In this document: one piece after another, positions 1 through 12,900 of the stretch | How the letters are laid out: the number at the start of each line of letters is the position of its first letter | How positions within the stretch are numbered: position 1 is the stretch's first letter | Assembly: GCA_037976565.1 (NCBI GenBank) | Contig: CP137672.1 | Location: 38,104,672 to 38,168,671 of the forward strand | Length of the DNA: 64,000 nt | Source of the DNA: Mesocentrotus franciscanus | Lineage: Eukaryota; Echinodermata; Echinoidea; Camarodonta; Strongylocentrotidae | Direction: 5' to 3' | The notes under the pieces: model-generated | Told to the model about the DNA's origin: nothing | Databases searched by the model: none | The model's input: the letters and a program-made list of their open reading frames with translations, nothing else | Program-made: the position numbers and the translations under genes

Positions 1-1910
1 CGAGTAGTAAGCCATCGTCTACCAAGGTGTAATGTAGTTATTGTAAATTGGTTAACACAAGGGGGATAATTCTTGTTGAGAGGGATCTTTTCATGCCTTT
101 TCCAGTGGGCAGGGGGAAGGAGGGATTAGAAAAGGATAGTTTGCCTTTTGCACGCCTTCTGTTGGCTTTTTCAAAGGCATGAAAATAGAAGAGATTATGG
201 TGAACTTGCTTATCAATTAGGATAGCCAAAGCAAAGGGGCGGATGTGTACTTGAACACATGATACTTTAGTACTTAACCGTGTGAACTATTGACGTGATG
301 AAAGTTTAATGACGTAACAATATGGAAGCGAGTGTTACCATGGTTTCACCCCATGAGCATGATGAGGTGAATACTCATCATCTCTTAAATAACATTCATT
401 AGTATGCTTTTAGTAGCTGATGAAACTTCCCATCTACCGATTGACTGTTTGATTTGAGCGCATAGATTTTTTTTCCCACTTTAATACAGCAACCAAACGA
501 ACAAGTAAAAAAACAACGAATGAACCATCAAGCATTATGTTAAATTGTAAAATCAGTCTATCAAAGAGGTAGTTATGCAGTTTATATATCCTTAATCATT
601 TTGAATGTAATACACAATTATACCCCCACCCCCCAAAAAAAAATCATGACGACTAGAATTGAAAATATTGATCTAGTACACTATGCAATAAAGAAACATA
701 CAATAAATAAAAAAAAATTGAGCTTCACCACAATAAAACGGTTGACCGTCTTCAGAAATGTAACACACAAGAGAAGAACAAAGTTTACTAAAAGTCTTTA
801 AACATAATAAGTTAATACTCGTGAGACAATCTAATGAATTAAGAAATTGTAAATACTGCAAAAAAAGTTAAATTTGTTTTAATTCAATCTTGCATTATTG
901 TGCTGTTTCGTCAACTTGAGATTTTCTTTGCCGCTTGTTCTGTTTTAATTATTCTGAAAAACTTTCTGTTCGTCTTTGAATGAAATATGGCTTCACCATT
1001 AATGTTTAAATGGATAAAACTATCATTCCAATGATAGACCGGGAGATCAAGAATAATTTTCTACCCTTCCATGCATTTCTTCATCTGTGGTTGGATACCA
1101 TTACAAACATGTAGAAGTCAAAATATTTGTACAAATCGACGGTGGTCTCTTGCGATTCATACAATAATGTGGCGCCACATGTTTTCAAAATAAGTGATAA
1201 GGTAATAAGAGACTTGTATTTGACCCTTTTAGTGTTGTTGCTTGAGCACAAATTTATGTAAGGATTAACCATGCACTGCTGTGATAATGTTATAAATATC
1301 ATACGTGTTATCCATTAAAAAGTCATGCACACTTATATTTTATTGAAGCATACACGTGAAAGAATGTGTGAATGTCATGTCGATTCTACACGTTATGTCT
1401 TGCTGCTAAAAAATGTGGACTATAATTCTTGTTTCGGGTACTTTATTCATTCAGTCAGCTGTGCTCGTATTATTATGATTGCACAAAACGACTAAAACTA
1501 GCTAAGGGGTAAGGGGTAAGCCACCTCCTTTCCCCAACTATTTACATATACCTTGTACATTGGGTACGTTGGTTGTCGCTGCGCATGCGGAGCTTACGCA
1601 CTTGAAATGCTTCGCGTCCGCGTGTTGTCGCTACTTGGAATGCGCGCTGTGTTCTTCTCCGTGGTTTATTGGCTATGTAATGACCCGTCACGGAGTATCT
1701 CTTCACAAGTCAATACCTTCCTTTGTAGAACTTGGTTAATCTAATTTTCCTCTCTACCTCCTTCGCCCGAGGAGTCCGATCGATACTTGTGGTAGGTGGT
1801 CATACAATACCTAAAGAAAAGGCTACACGTCCTCTGGTATCTTCCTTCTAACGCCCCATTGCTGAATAGAAAGCGAAAGAGAAAAGAAGATGCGGCAAGT
1901 AGACAGACAT

Positions 1911-2013
1911 AGAGAGAGAGAGAGAGAGAGAGACTCGGAGAGAGAGAGAGAGAGAGAGAGACTCGGAGAGAGAGAGAGAGAGAGAGACTCGGAGAGAGAG
2001 AGAGAGAGAGAGA
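1911..2013. repeat. Compound (AG)n microsatellite with periodic ACTCGG interruptions
   Basis: A purine-rich dinucleotide array is broken three times by the same hexamer actcgg, starting at 1933, 1961 and 1987. The spacing of 28 and 26 bases makes it a higher-order repeat of (AG)n plus the hexamer rather than a plain microsatellite. Confidence 0.95.
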
Positions 2014-2614
2014 AGGAGGGGGGTCAGTGAAGAAGCTTGGTCGTAGAATGATCATTGAGAATGGATTAGGAACGGTCTTGACTAGACCTGGACTAGGTTT
2101 CCAAGAAACAAAAGAAATCGGCGAGAGATGAAAGAGGAATTCCTTGGGTATGTCCTTCGAAAACCTATAGCCGTCTACACACGTTGACAGAGTAAAAGAG
2201 ACCGAAGGCTACGGTTTATATAGATCTCAAGTATTGAGTAACATGTTCAATTATTTTCAAGGGAAAACGTTTTCACCGGTAGTCTCCGCCCATGATGGAC
2301 GATTATGATTTGATATCTAATTTGTCTTAACGTTCAGAATACAATGAGAACGGTCGTTAAACTTACGCAAGTCTGACAGGACCAAAGAATCATTTACAGC
2401 TCATCTTATAAGCATAATAAGAGGAATCGCTATAAGGGGGGGGAGGAGGGGTAAATACACATGCATGAAACAAAACGTTCATACTTTCCGTGCTTTGTCG
2501 TAAAGTCGCGGAAGACGCAGATGCTTTTCTTATATCTCTCTCTTGTTTTAGGGGGATAGTTCAATAGGTTTGGGTTTCACAAGGAACACATTCTTTAAAT
2601 AAGTTATGCTTGGA

Positions 2615-2658
2615 GTGTTTGACCAATATCCTGCACTGGACAGATATTGGTCAAACAC
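2615..2658. repeat. Perfect 16-bp inverted repeat with 12-nt loop
   Basis: The left arm gtgtttgaccaatatc (2615-2630) is exactly complementary to the right arm gatattggtcaaacac (2643-2658), separated by a 12-base spacer. After one mismatch, two more G-C pairs extend the stem. It could form a strong hairpin in RNA or be a short palindromic remnant of a transposon; no gene is attached to it. Confidence 0.9.
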
Positions 2659-5600
2659 CCCTCTCTTCCATTAGTTGGCGGGGAGGGGGCACTTCAACTC
2701 ATCGCGCGACAATTATATTTACCTACAATATCTTTCAATATAGTTGGTTTGGAAGGGGTGCAATATACCCCCTTCTCTGTCTTTGGCTTCGCCAATTCCC
2801 CATCACTTTTATTTGAATTCTTGGCGGACTTCAAAACAAAACAAATAATATAACCAATGCTTACTCCTAAGTCAAAGTATGAACCGTTAATACATTGAAC
2901 ATTCAAAAGGCTTAATCTCACGACCTTCATGTATATCAAGACATGAATAGAGAGCTTAAATATATTGTTTGACAAGGGTTAATGACATGAATGAAATCTC
3001 TCTGATCTTATCCGTCTCATTGATTAGAACATTTGATGTAAATTGACTTCAAATTTACAATTGAATTATTTGATCAGGATGAAAGTGAATAATAACCACG
3101 TTCTGATGACTCTTCTCCTTCAATTCCCCGTAGTTTTTAAATATATAAATTCCTATTTATTTTTTCGATCCCCAAAGGAAGATTAGTTCAATGTATTTAA
3201 TTGTATTTGTTGAAATAGCCAAATCCTCCAATTCGAAGCGTGTGCAAAGTAATTCTCTTTTAAAAGGGATGAAAAGCAAAAAAATAAATATATTGCTCTC
3301 TGATCAATTAATAGCTTTTGTTTGTGTTTGCTTTATATTTCCTGCCAAATGTTACGCAATGAATCAAACGAGAAGGCCGACACATATGTTTTTAAATTTG
3401 TCGTTATACAAAATATGATCATGATCAGTCTTGAACATATCTTCAATTCATGTTTATGATTTCTTTTTTTTAAACGTCATTTAAAAGAAATGCAGAATTC
3501 AAACAGATAATTTTGCTGAATCTAAATCATATCTAACATAGTCTTCAAAAATCATGTACGTGTCGAATTTTAAGACAATCGTCAAAATAAATAATTAATT
3601 AAAATACAAATGTTTTTAAAGAAGTTTTCATAGTTTTAGGTGTTATGCTTCTAATTGCTATTCTCTTTTCACTGCCGACGTAACCAATGACCTTTTATTA
3701 GATGATTCCATGAAAACAGTGGAAAGATAAAAAAATAAATCTAATTTAGACGACAGAATGTTTTCAAATTCTATCAAACTGGCACGTGCCTAACCGGGCA
3801 TGCATAGATAATGACTGTAAAACACTGTTCATCTTCCGGGCTGTTTTCCTACAACTAGCCATCGCCGTATGGCAGTAAGGGGTAGATAAGATAGTCAGAT
3901 CAAGGAAATTAATGTCGCTTCTGTCCAAGACATTCTATGATAACTCTATAGTCTGTCTAACTCCTACCATCTTCTAAGCTCTTGTTTGAATTAAAACATG
4001 GCTGATAATGAGCTCATTTACGGGCTAATTGCGAGAAGTGTGTCCCGATAAGCCGCCACGCGCCTTCTGATAAACATGTCGTTTTGGAATGTTCTTCCGT
4101 TCCGCTGAGGTCGTCAATCGGGACTGTACGGCTACTGGAACTGTCGATCATTGTGTTCGCGTAGGCCTATGCTGTTGACGACAAAACAAAGTTGACTTTG
4201 ACAAAACAAACGTATTGTACGAATGAAGTATTCAGTTTCATATTAGCACACATCACATTAATTAGATAAAACAAACAATCAAATAAACCAAAAATTACAC
4301 GCACGAAAGGATTTCAAGATAGGCCAAAGTTCTTAAGAAGTGGAGTACGATCACCTATACAAATTTATTGCACGAGAGTGTTCATTTTGATGAAAAAATA
4401 TTCATGATAGTTGTACTTAGACCCCTCTGAAAACAAGCGATATCATGTTGTTATTGCTGAGTAGGGCTATCCAGCCGTATGTTTTATTATGTATATATTT
4501 CGCTTCGTATGTTTCATGTTTGTTTGATTTATACAGAAAATAGATACTACTACTACTACATAATTCTCCGTCTGTACACATTCGTTATGACCAATGAGTC
4601 ATAACCTATGTTACTTTTCTTTATCATGATAATTTTACTTCTTATTTAGTTGATGCTAATTCAAGTCAATCAATCAATTCGTTAAAATCATTTATAAGAA
4701 AACTGAAGAAATTTCTATTAAAATCTGAATAAATGTTAATAATTTCGTTAATACTGCATTGTGTATCTTGTGTAGGGTTCGTGTAGGTATTTGGTTGTTT
4801 GTTGGTTGGGGTTTTTTTTTTGGTAGAAGGGTCATTTCATGATATTTATTATTACACCAATTCTTATTGTGAATTAAAAATTATGTCAAGCACTTCATAT
4901 ATATATGCTTTGCTCGGTTGGGCGTCTCGACAAAAAAAATCCACTGTTTTTTGGGCCATCCTAATTCCCATTATACCATGCTTTAAAAAAAAAAATTATG
5001 TGCTATACTGTATACATTTTACACTCATATATATCTATTCAATGTATCTACCTAATGTATTTTTAATGTATTTTCTGCAGAGAATTCGTGTTACATTCTG
5101 GTCTCATGGCAGTTCACATACATGTATATTCCAAGTATCAGTGGCTTGTGACATTCTGGTCTCTATACAGTCATGGTATGCCAGAATACTCGTCTGTTTC
5201 AGTGACTTAGCATCCATATAATATAGACCCCTTTCTTTATGTTTTTCTTGTGCGCTCTATTCTGATAGAACTGGGAAGAGAGATATCGCATCGGAATAAG
5301 CAAAACCTGAAAACAGAAACAAAATGGTAGAGTTATAAGCACAATTCTCGCAAAGAATCAACATTCAACAAACATACACAAATTACAAATGTTAGCCAAT
5401 CAAGAGCAATATCATTGATTATTTGGAACTATAGTTTTAACAATTTCTTATTAAAATGAACTTGTATATTGCGTACTTAATTATACAATACAAATACCGA
5501 TCCAAATTGAAGCATGTTTTCACAATCAGTTTTGAAGGTTTATCTACTCTGTATTCATGATTTTGATGTTTGATGTTTACGCTGAATTACGTTACCCCGC

Positions 5601-5719
5601 ATTGTACATTGTAAATATGATATCATTAGTATTATCCGGACTAATATCAGGTATCATATTTCAATGTCTTTTAATGTTAATAAAACCCGAATGAATGACA
5701 GAATAAATGAATGATCTTT

Positions 5720-5745
5720 TAACATCTAAAGAGCTTCTTATAATG
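5720..5745 (+). repeat. 26-bp exact direct repeat, copy 1
   Basis: The 26 bases starting taacatctaaagagcttc recur without mismatch at 9971-9996, 4.25 kb downstream across exon 1. The flanks are not alike, so the shared block is sharply bounded. Confidence 0.85.
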
Positions 5746-6479
5746 AATGATGTTCTTTCGTAATTACCTTCATCGATTTGTTTTAATTTTTATTTATGAT
5801 CAAAAATATCATCATTACACGACTAAAAGGTTTGTGGTTCATCAATTTAAAAGATCGAGAATTCTGCTTCTTTTCAGAACGCTTTTCTTAAAGTTTCACA
5901 TTTGCGTATGGATATCAGATTCAGAGAGTGTGTCTCTAATTGAAAGTACAGGTGCGAATCAGTTCTGATATTTGATAAGTGGTAATACTTACCCCCACTC
6001 CGGTACCATTCAAGAATCTGTGTTACTTTCACCGATAACTACTTAAAACCCGACTACATGTACTCCTATATTTTAGAAATATAAAATAATATATTTCCCT
6101 GTCCTTTTCTTTTATTGCAACTGACTGCGACTGTTGAGTGGCTGATCCTATTAAACATATCTCCCAACTCCTTTGTTTACAAATTTGCGATCATTGACAC
6201 CGATACAAGCTTGCTCTTTTTTGGATCAATAACATCGGCTTTCAAGCGGGCCAAGTTTGTTCCCCTCTAAGAAACCACCAATCGACTTGTATTGGTAAGG
6301 GCGATCTGGTTCAGAGCGATGTTGGAAGAAGTAGCAGATTGGTGAGGCCATTAAAATATACACGGATGTTCCGTGTAAAATTTCTCCCATCTCTGCCTCT
6401 TTTCTCCATCCCTCGCGCGAGTAAGAATCGTGCTGGAATATTATCATAAAAAGGTGGAGTTTGGTTGGATTTTGTCGTC

Positions 6480-7902
6480 TCGCCATTGGTGCATTATCGG
6501 CACGTCTAACCAAGGCTTGCAGTGAAGCACAAAGAACAAGCGTGCGCCCTGATTGGTCGGCGTTGAAAATGATAGGCAACTATCGTGAGCCGTCGCCGCG
6601 CGGAGAGGCCTAGCGTCTCGCTGAACTTTTTGCCCGTAATATCTGTGCATTGAGCCACGGCTACCGAGCAAAAGAGAGAGAAGAAGAGAGAGGAATAATA
6701 AAAAAAGCACATCGGGTAATATTGTATCTATCGTTGAATTCTTTTGCTATTACTGTGTCGTGACGGCACAGAGAGCGCAACTACAGAATACACGCTGTGT
6801 GATAATCTCTCGACTTTTCTGACCGTGGCTGTTACACGCTACTGTGTGATACTACTACAAATATTCGTCGAGACCATGGTTTGCGTGTCTGTCTGAAAGT
6901 GAAGATATAATCTTACAGCATCGACCCATCGAACACACACAAATACTAGTCAGCTGATAACACAACACCACATATTTGGTGTCCACTTCTGCTGTTTCAA
7001 GTCGCCTTGACGGTTTTCTGTAATTTTATCCTGCTCTGTTTTGTTGGAAGTATACTGCAACACACAGCATGTTTTTATGCTATAAAATTGCACTTTGCCG
7101 AAACAGTTCGTCGGATATTTTGTGAATCGTAGAACACTTGAGGAGAAACATATCAAGTTGTTTTGTTTACTTTCAACGCGAGTTCGAGGGAGTTTAAATC
7201 GAAGGATTGTATTATTTACATTCTCCCGATATTCATCGAATTTTCATCAATCTGAAGAAATTTTACAGCTGTGAATGGGAAGCTGCGGTGTTTCTGATCA
7301 TATCTGGATCTGAGATTTGTTCGAGTGCAGGGTAAACCCGCAAGCGAGGTCGGTCGCTATATGACGAGCCCGTGAGCTACCGGTAAACGCCCGCTAACCT
7401 CTCGCCGACAAGTCACGCTGTAACAAGCGATCACCTGCTGTGCCAATGTCGCCTTATCAAGTGCATCACACATGTTCTTGCTAAACTTGGAACTGAACCT
7501 CTGATTTGGGGTCCAGCTTACATACTTGTGGACAAATTCAAGTAGACGTGAAGTGGAATATTTTGGAAGCTCTTTGCTCCGCTGACACTACACCGAACCC
7601 TTATCACTCTCAGCGGGCTACAGTCGGCGACGAGCGACTCGCCACAATAGGGTAGCGATCGCAGCGGAGGCGAGCGAGAATCAGCGGCCTTCATGCTTTA
7701 TCACGCCGATACCAAGCCGCTAATCCAACCTTCACATTACGCCTAAGGGGCGTGAGAAACGCAGCAAGAAATCTCCGGAAAACAACCAACCATATAACCC
7801 ATTTTTAATAATTTCCATCGTCGTTTGGCGATCTCAGGCGTCATCATTCCTACTCTCGTGGGTATCCGATCCGTTGACGACGGAGCGAGGTGGTCAGCGA
7901 AA
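6480..7902 (+). promoter_or_regulatory. Probable promoter and 5' UTR region of the Lhx1/5-like gene
   Basis: This stretch before the start codon is visibly richer in G+C and CpG than the sequence to its left (for example around 6590-6670, 7320-7440 and 7610-7700), as is common for developmental-gene promoters and 5' UTRs. No convincing TATA box or initiator could be fixed, so the transcription start is not placed and an untranslated exon further upstream cannot be excluded. An in-frame stop (taa at 7795-7797) with no intervening ATG before 7903 supports the start codon chosen for exon 1. Confidence 0.45.
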
Positions 7903-8074
7903 ATGGTCCAAGTTTGTGCGGGCTGTGAACGGCCCATCTTAGATCGTTTCTTGCTCAACGTATTGGATAGACCATGGCATGTCAAATGTGTCCAGTGCTG
8001 CGAATGCAAGGCTAAACTCACTGAAAAATGCTTCTCAAGAGAGGAAAACTCTTCTGCAAGAATGACTTCTTCAG
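7903..8074 (+). CDS. lhx1: Lhx1/Lhx5-class LIM-homeodomain transcription factor, coding exon 1 (LIM domain 1), apparent 1-base deletion
   Basis: First coding exon of a nuclear transcription factor whose vertebrate and sea urchin relatives act in axial, neural and mesodermal patterning. The start ATG has A at -3 and G at +4 and is the first in-frame ATG after a stop at 7795. The protein opens [19 protein letters not shown], a near-signature of Lhx1/5. LIM1 zinc ligands visible are C5, C8, H26, C29, C32 and C35; the last two (C52, D55) are encoded but out of frame, because only two bases (8044-8045) stand where the family has a Gly codon after SRE. If one base is added there, the next codons read [10 protein letters not shown] and end in ag, followed by donor gttagt (8075), which matches the phase of exon 2. 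As written, translation runs into a tag stop at 8077. A homopolymer-adjacent indel (gga4) suggests a sequencing error; a true mutation is possible. Confidence 0.93.
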
Positions 8075-9970
8075 GTTAGTTCATTTTATTTGTAATTTAT
8101 GATTAATTTGTAAGTTTGTTAGAATTCTTAGTTTAGTGCGTTTCGTGAAACTAGAGTATTGATTAATATAATTCTTGTAACCAAATATCAATGTAACTTT
8201 CCTCTGCTTTCATAGACCTATACCTACTTCCATGTTGACTTAAACTTGTCAATTAGCTCTTAACTTTATTAATTGGTAAGTCCTTTGGCCACCATTCATA
8301 TTTTTTACATTATCGTTAAACCTTTAGCTAACGTGTATCAAAAACTACTACTAAATGCAGTAATTTGTTGAGAAATTTATGATTATTGTTGAATTTTTGT
8401 CATGGTTTGTTGTCACTAAATGGATGACAAATATTGTAGTTTCTTCATCTTTGTGTATCCCATGTGTAATGAAGATCACAACCCGTTAGAAACCAAACAA
8501 GATATGAAGTGTGTTTAAGATCTGTTTGTTGTGAGGATCAACACTTTGGTATCTGTAATGTTTATGAAAACACACAACACAATTTCACCGTATACCACTG
8601 GGATTCAACGTCTGCGGGGGATTGTGTAAAACGAGATAACTTATCAATGTTCAACAAATAAAAGAAAGTTAAGGAATACAGGCAACGGAAGTGGTACAAT
8701 CCAAAGACTTCCTGATGTACTGATTACACACATTTTGTTTAAGGGGCCAAATTAAAATTAAGAAAGGTTTGGACAACTGGCGAGACATTATTATTAATCA
8801 ACTACTACCTTAACGACTACTCCGACGAGATTTTGTTAGAAGTAAAGAGAAAATTCATAAGGGTGGCAGGAATTTCCTTTCACTTAGGCCTTTAGACCTA
8901 TCTAAATGGTTGAACATCAGACAGAAATTATATATTCCTATTATTGATTTAGGAGTTGCTTTAACAAAGTATGGTATCGTGTTTGTGTTTTTGAAGTGTC
9001 TGGAATCCTAAAGTTAGAAGTCTTACAATTAAAACTATACCTCAATGTGAAGTCAATCCTTATTTTATGATTGACGATACATCTTTAAAGAAGCTCATTT
9101 AAATAACTCATGACTCCCTTATATGTATATCACTGGTTCAAACTTCTCTAAACTTATTCTGCGGTAAGCTGTGGAAGCAAGTTGTGGATATCTGAACGCT
9201 TCAAAATGTGGTCGAAAGCCACAACTCCTCTCAAACCGCTTTCTTTTCAAAGATTCTTCTACTGTTTTTCACCGTTGACTATTCAATTTTACAAACAATC
9301 AAGTGATGAATAGTTCTTTGAGAGGTGATGGTGATTTTCGTTTCACTGTTGTATCTTGTTCCAAAACATCACTCTTAAGTCTTGTAAGAAAATAAGGGGG
9401 ACGGATTCCTATTCATCAGCGATTAAAATCAACCCGGAACTTAATTGTTTCAAAGGGTGGAGAAAACTTCAGGAGTACACCACTGCGTCCTTTTGGGCTT
9501 TCCTAGCGATGCATATAGCTTATGGGGTGTAAGGTATAGTTTGTGCACAGAGATAAAGAACTTTATCTTGTATTGTAATGACATGAAGAGACGCTTCTTT
9601 GGTTTACTTAACACATCGCGACTAACAATGTTGATATACATCATACAATAAATTATGATTTACAAGACGCGAGACTTTCTAATTTTTCAACTGGGTACTG
9701 AAACATTTCTTTGGAGGCCCATATTGCGTTTTAGTCAAACAGTTAATGAAGTTTTCTCTTTTTTATTATTTCTATACAATTTTAAGCAATATGTTACGAG
9801 GGAATTTGTGAAACAACATGGGCAGATGATAAAAGTAATATTGCTATAACTTTTCTATTGACTTGCAATTATGTTCATCTATGAGTGTATACGGATTTGT
9901 TATGTACGTTTAGTCAACAAATATTTAGCAGAAAGTAAGAACAATTATATGAAACTTTATAATAAACTTA

Positions 9971-9996
9971 TAACATCTAAAGAGCTTCTTATAATG
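9971..9996 (+). repeat. 26-bp exact direct repeat, copy 2
   Basis: Identical to 5720-5745 over 26 bases and in the same orientation, with unrelated flanks. Confidence 0.85.
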
Positions 9997-12900
9997 CAAG
10001 TAAGCTCCCGTTTTACTTTTAGTTTTTATTCAAGCTGTCTCATTTCCTGACTCGTGGGCATTGCGGGTTCCTGATAGAAATGTTGCCTAGAGTTATTGTC
10101 ATCTGAGACTTTAAACATTTTAAAGAAATTTTGATTTTCTTTGTGTCAAGTTCATGACTGAGTTCGTGTCATTTTTTTTATTATGATTGGTAAGCGTGTA
10201 GTGCGCTATCTTAAATTTTGTTTAATTTTGAAATAACTAAGAAATACATGATATCTCACACGTAGAATCGTAAAGAGGATATGTAAACAACTACTGGCAA
10301 ATAAGGTATAATATTGAAGAACAAGATATATAATTATACTGTTAATCACAGAAATTATGATTTTAATCATAAAAATCGTGATGTTATTTACTTTTAGGGA
10401 TTCGATCTTAAAATCATAGTTGAAAATTATTATATCACAATTGTGAATCCATGAAACCGTAAGAGCAATATGATTTACATGTATTATCTACAAATTGTGC
10501 TGAAAAATACTAACAAAACAATGAAGCCATACCATACCTCGATCTGAAGCCTGAAGACATACAATACATGAAACTGAAGTGCATAGAGTCGTGATAACTA
10601 AATTTAGATTGGTAATTAAATCCATGTTTAAAACATATCTCATATGAAGCTTTATACAAGCAGTCTGCATGGCGAAATCACCAAGTGTGTAATATATCTT
10701 AATAATGTCATTTGAAAACAGGCGATTATCTGACTGTGAGTAACTGCATTGAATGTAATTATGTTTGCTCAGGAATGGGTATCAAATGCTTGTTAATGCT
10801 CTTGGGGCAACGGCTTTTTAATTTAAAACATTATAGTATCGATGATCTAAACTGTAGTGTCAATTATCAATAAAAACGTTCTTCTAAAGCAGAGGAGTGT
10901 TATGATTAAGTGGTGTGCAATAATCCAATTCCATCTTCAAACTCCAATAAAACGACGCATATTATACAATATCCTTACAGCCTGCGAAGACCATATTGAA
11001 CGGTATAATAGATGGAGTATTACCAATGGAATGAAAAGAAGCGATAAAATATAAATACATTGTGAATTTCAGTTCATCAATCACTGCCATTGAGCCCGGC
11101 CATAATTCGGGGAACCCATATTTTAATTCTTAAATTAAGGGGGTGTCTTGCTTTTTATCTCAATACGGTTATTTTTAGACTTAATATTAAGTGACATGAG
11201 CTATTTTCATGTGTATAATAGACATTTATAATTAGTACTTTGCCATAAATAACGGAATATACATTTTATATTATCAAATTATACAATACAATATATTATT
11301 GCAGTATGTATTATAATTTATCATTAATATTCTTCCGGAAAAGAATAGTTTATTTCAATTACGTGATATAAACAGATATATTGATATTCTTAGGAGGTAT
11401 GGACATGTAAAACAAATAGAGATATTCCGAATACCAACATAGACAGACTAGAGGGCTTTGTAAAATGTGACATATAGCTGACACATAGTAAATTATCTGA
11501 ATATTAGCATAGATCACAACACAATTCAGCAATCCATATCATTCTATCACGATGTTTGGAAGGGGAAGTTTGAATTATTTCAGTTTTGACTTCTATAATT
11601 ACTATGACAGTGAGAACAGAACGTGTCTCGGTATTCGAGCATATTCACGTTCGCTTGATTGCGGGAAGGGGCGGTCATGTAGGCCAAACAGTAAAGAGGA
11701 AATTTGTAGGGACATGTCATTTTTTTCTCGGCGTTTGAGAGGAGACGCGGTGATTGATCGATCGTCATTTGCTCATTAATTAACTTGCATGCCTTTTCTC
11801 AGCCTCCCAAAGCTACAGCTGACAGATATGTATCGTCACATGTAGTCAAGTTACTTCTACTGTTCTTGTATTCGGTCACAATAGCTTGTCAAAAGAACGC
11901 ATTCATGTTTATTTACTTTTTATTCTGTTTATATTTGTCTGTTATGGATGTTATATTCATAAGCTCTCATAACCTTCAATGTTTAATTTAATTTCTGCTC
12001 TTTCATCGATAACATTCATAAGCTTATAATGTATATGTATAAAGTAACTCTGATATACCCTTCCCCCTGTAATTTCAATACTAGTTTTTTTACACTTTAT
12101 TAATTATCGAAAATGCGAGAGAAAAGTGATGTGTGTCTTTAAAGAATTTTGCTATATATTGCCCAACGTTTTCTATTTTGATAGTCACTTAACATCACCT
12201 ATATTATATTCACAATAATGATATGAAATTAAAGAATGCTATTTATCATAATAAATTCACAAACGTACCCGTATATTTTGTTTTTCCCTGTAGCTGACGT
12301 GAACGCGCCACGACTAATACTCTTGCATGCATAATCAGTATTTAAATTCATATCATTAAACTCCTACCTGGAGAATGGAAATGGAATATTTTGCTTTATC
12401 AGTCTTACTCTGGCAAACATAAGGACTTCATCAAACCACAGCACACCTACATTGTAATATCCCCCATTTACAGGTTGAAATGGAAATTGAAAAGACATCA
12501 TTTTCTACCTCTCGCATTAACGGATAGCACCTCTCTCTCTCTTCGACCTGCTTATTACCAGACCTGTATCATGTTGGCAGGGTTGAGAAACAATTCAGAT
12601 ACTTGTATGTCAAGAACATGATCGTATATTCATCCGGTCTCTTGGACATCAGTTATCCATCACATGAATTAAAAGAGTATAGGGCATCTTATAACGTGTA
12701 CAATCAATCCCCTGTTTGCTTACAAGGCCTAAAGCCTATTATAGGTGTAGTTGTGTGCATGCTGAATGTATTATGCGGCAAGTATATTCAACATTGCTCG
12801 GAGTGTACACTATCATCTAACGCGTGGGGGTGAAGAATACAAACAAAATTGGTATTCAATTTTATGTGGATACAAATCTCGAGACATAAATCATTACGGT

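Larger units (their letters stand above)
1..6480. other. Upstream non-coding region, AT-rich
   Basis: No open reading frame here resembles a protein family I know; the short ORFs are low-complexity or unsupported. The stretch holds a GA-rich compound microsatellite (1911-2013), a perfect 16-bp inverted repeat (2615-2658), one member of a 26-bp exact repeat pair (5720-5745), and a moderately GC-richer patch around 3780-4160 containing a GATA-type site (agataagatag near 3883). It lies 5' of the Lhx1/5-like gene, so it may contain distal regulatory DNA, but nothing here proves that. Confidence 0.6.

Noticed and set aside
7743..8021. 92-codon ORF on the minus strand across exon 1
   Set aside because: Antisense shadow of the LIM1 exon; no family resemblance.
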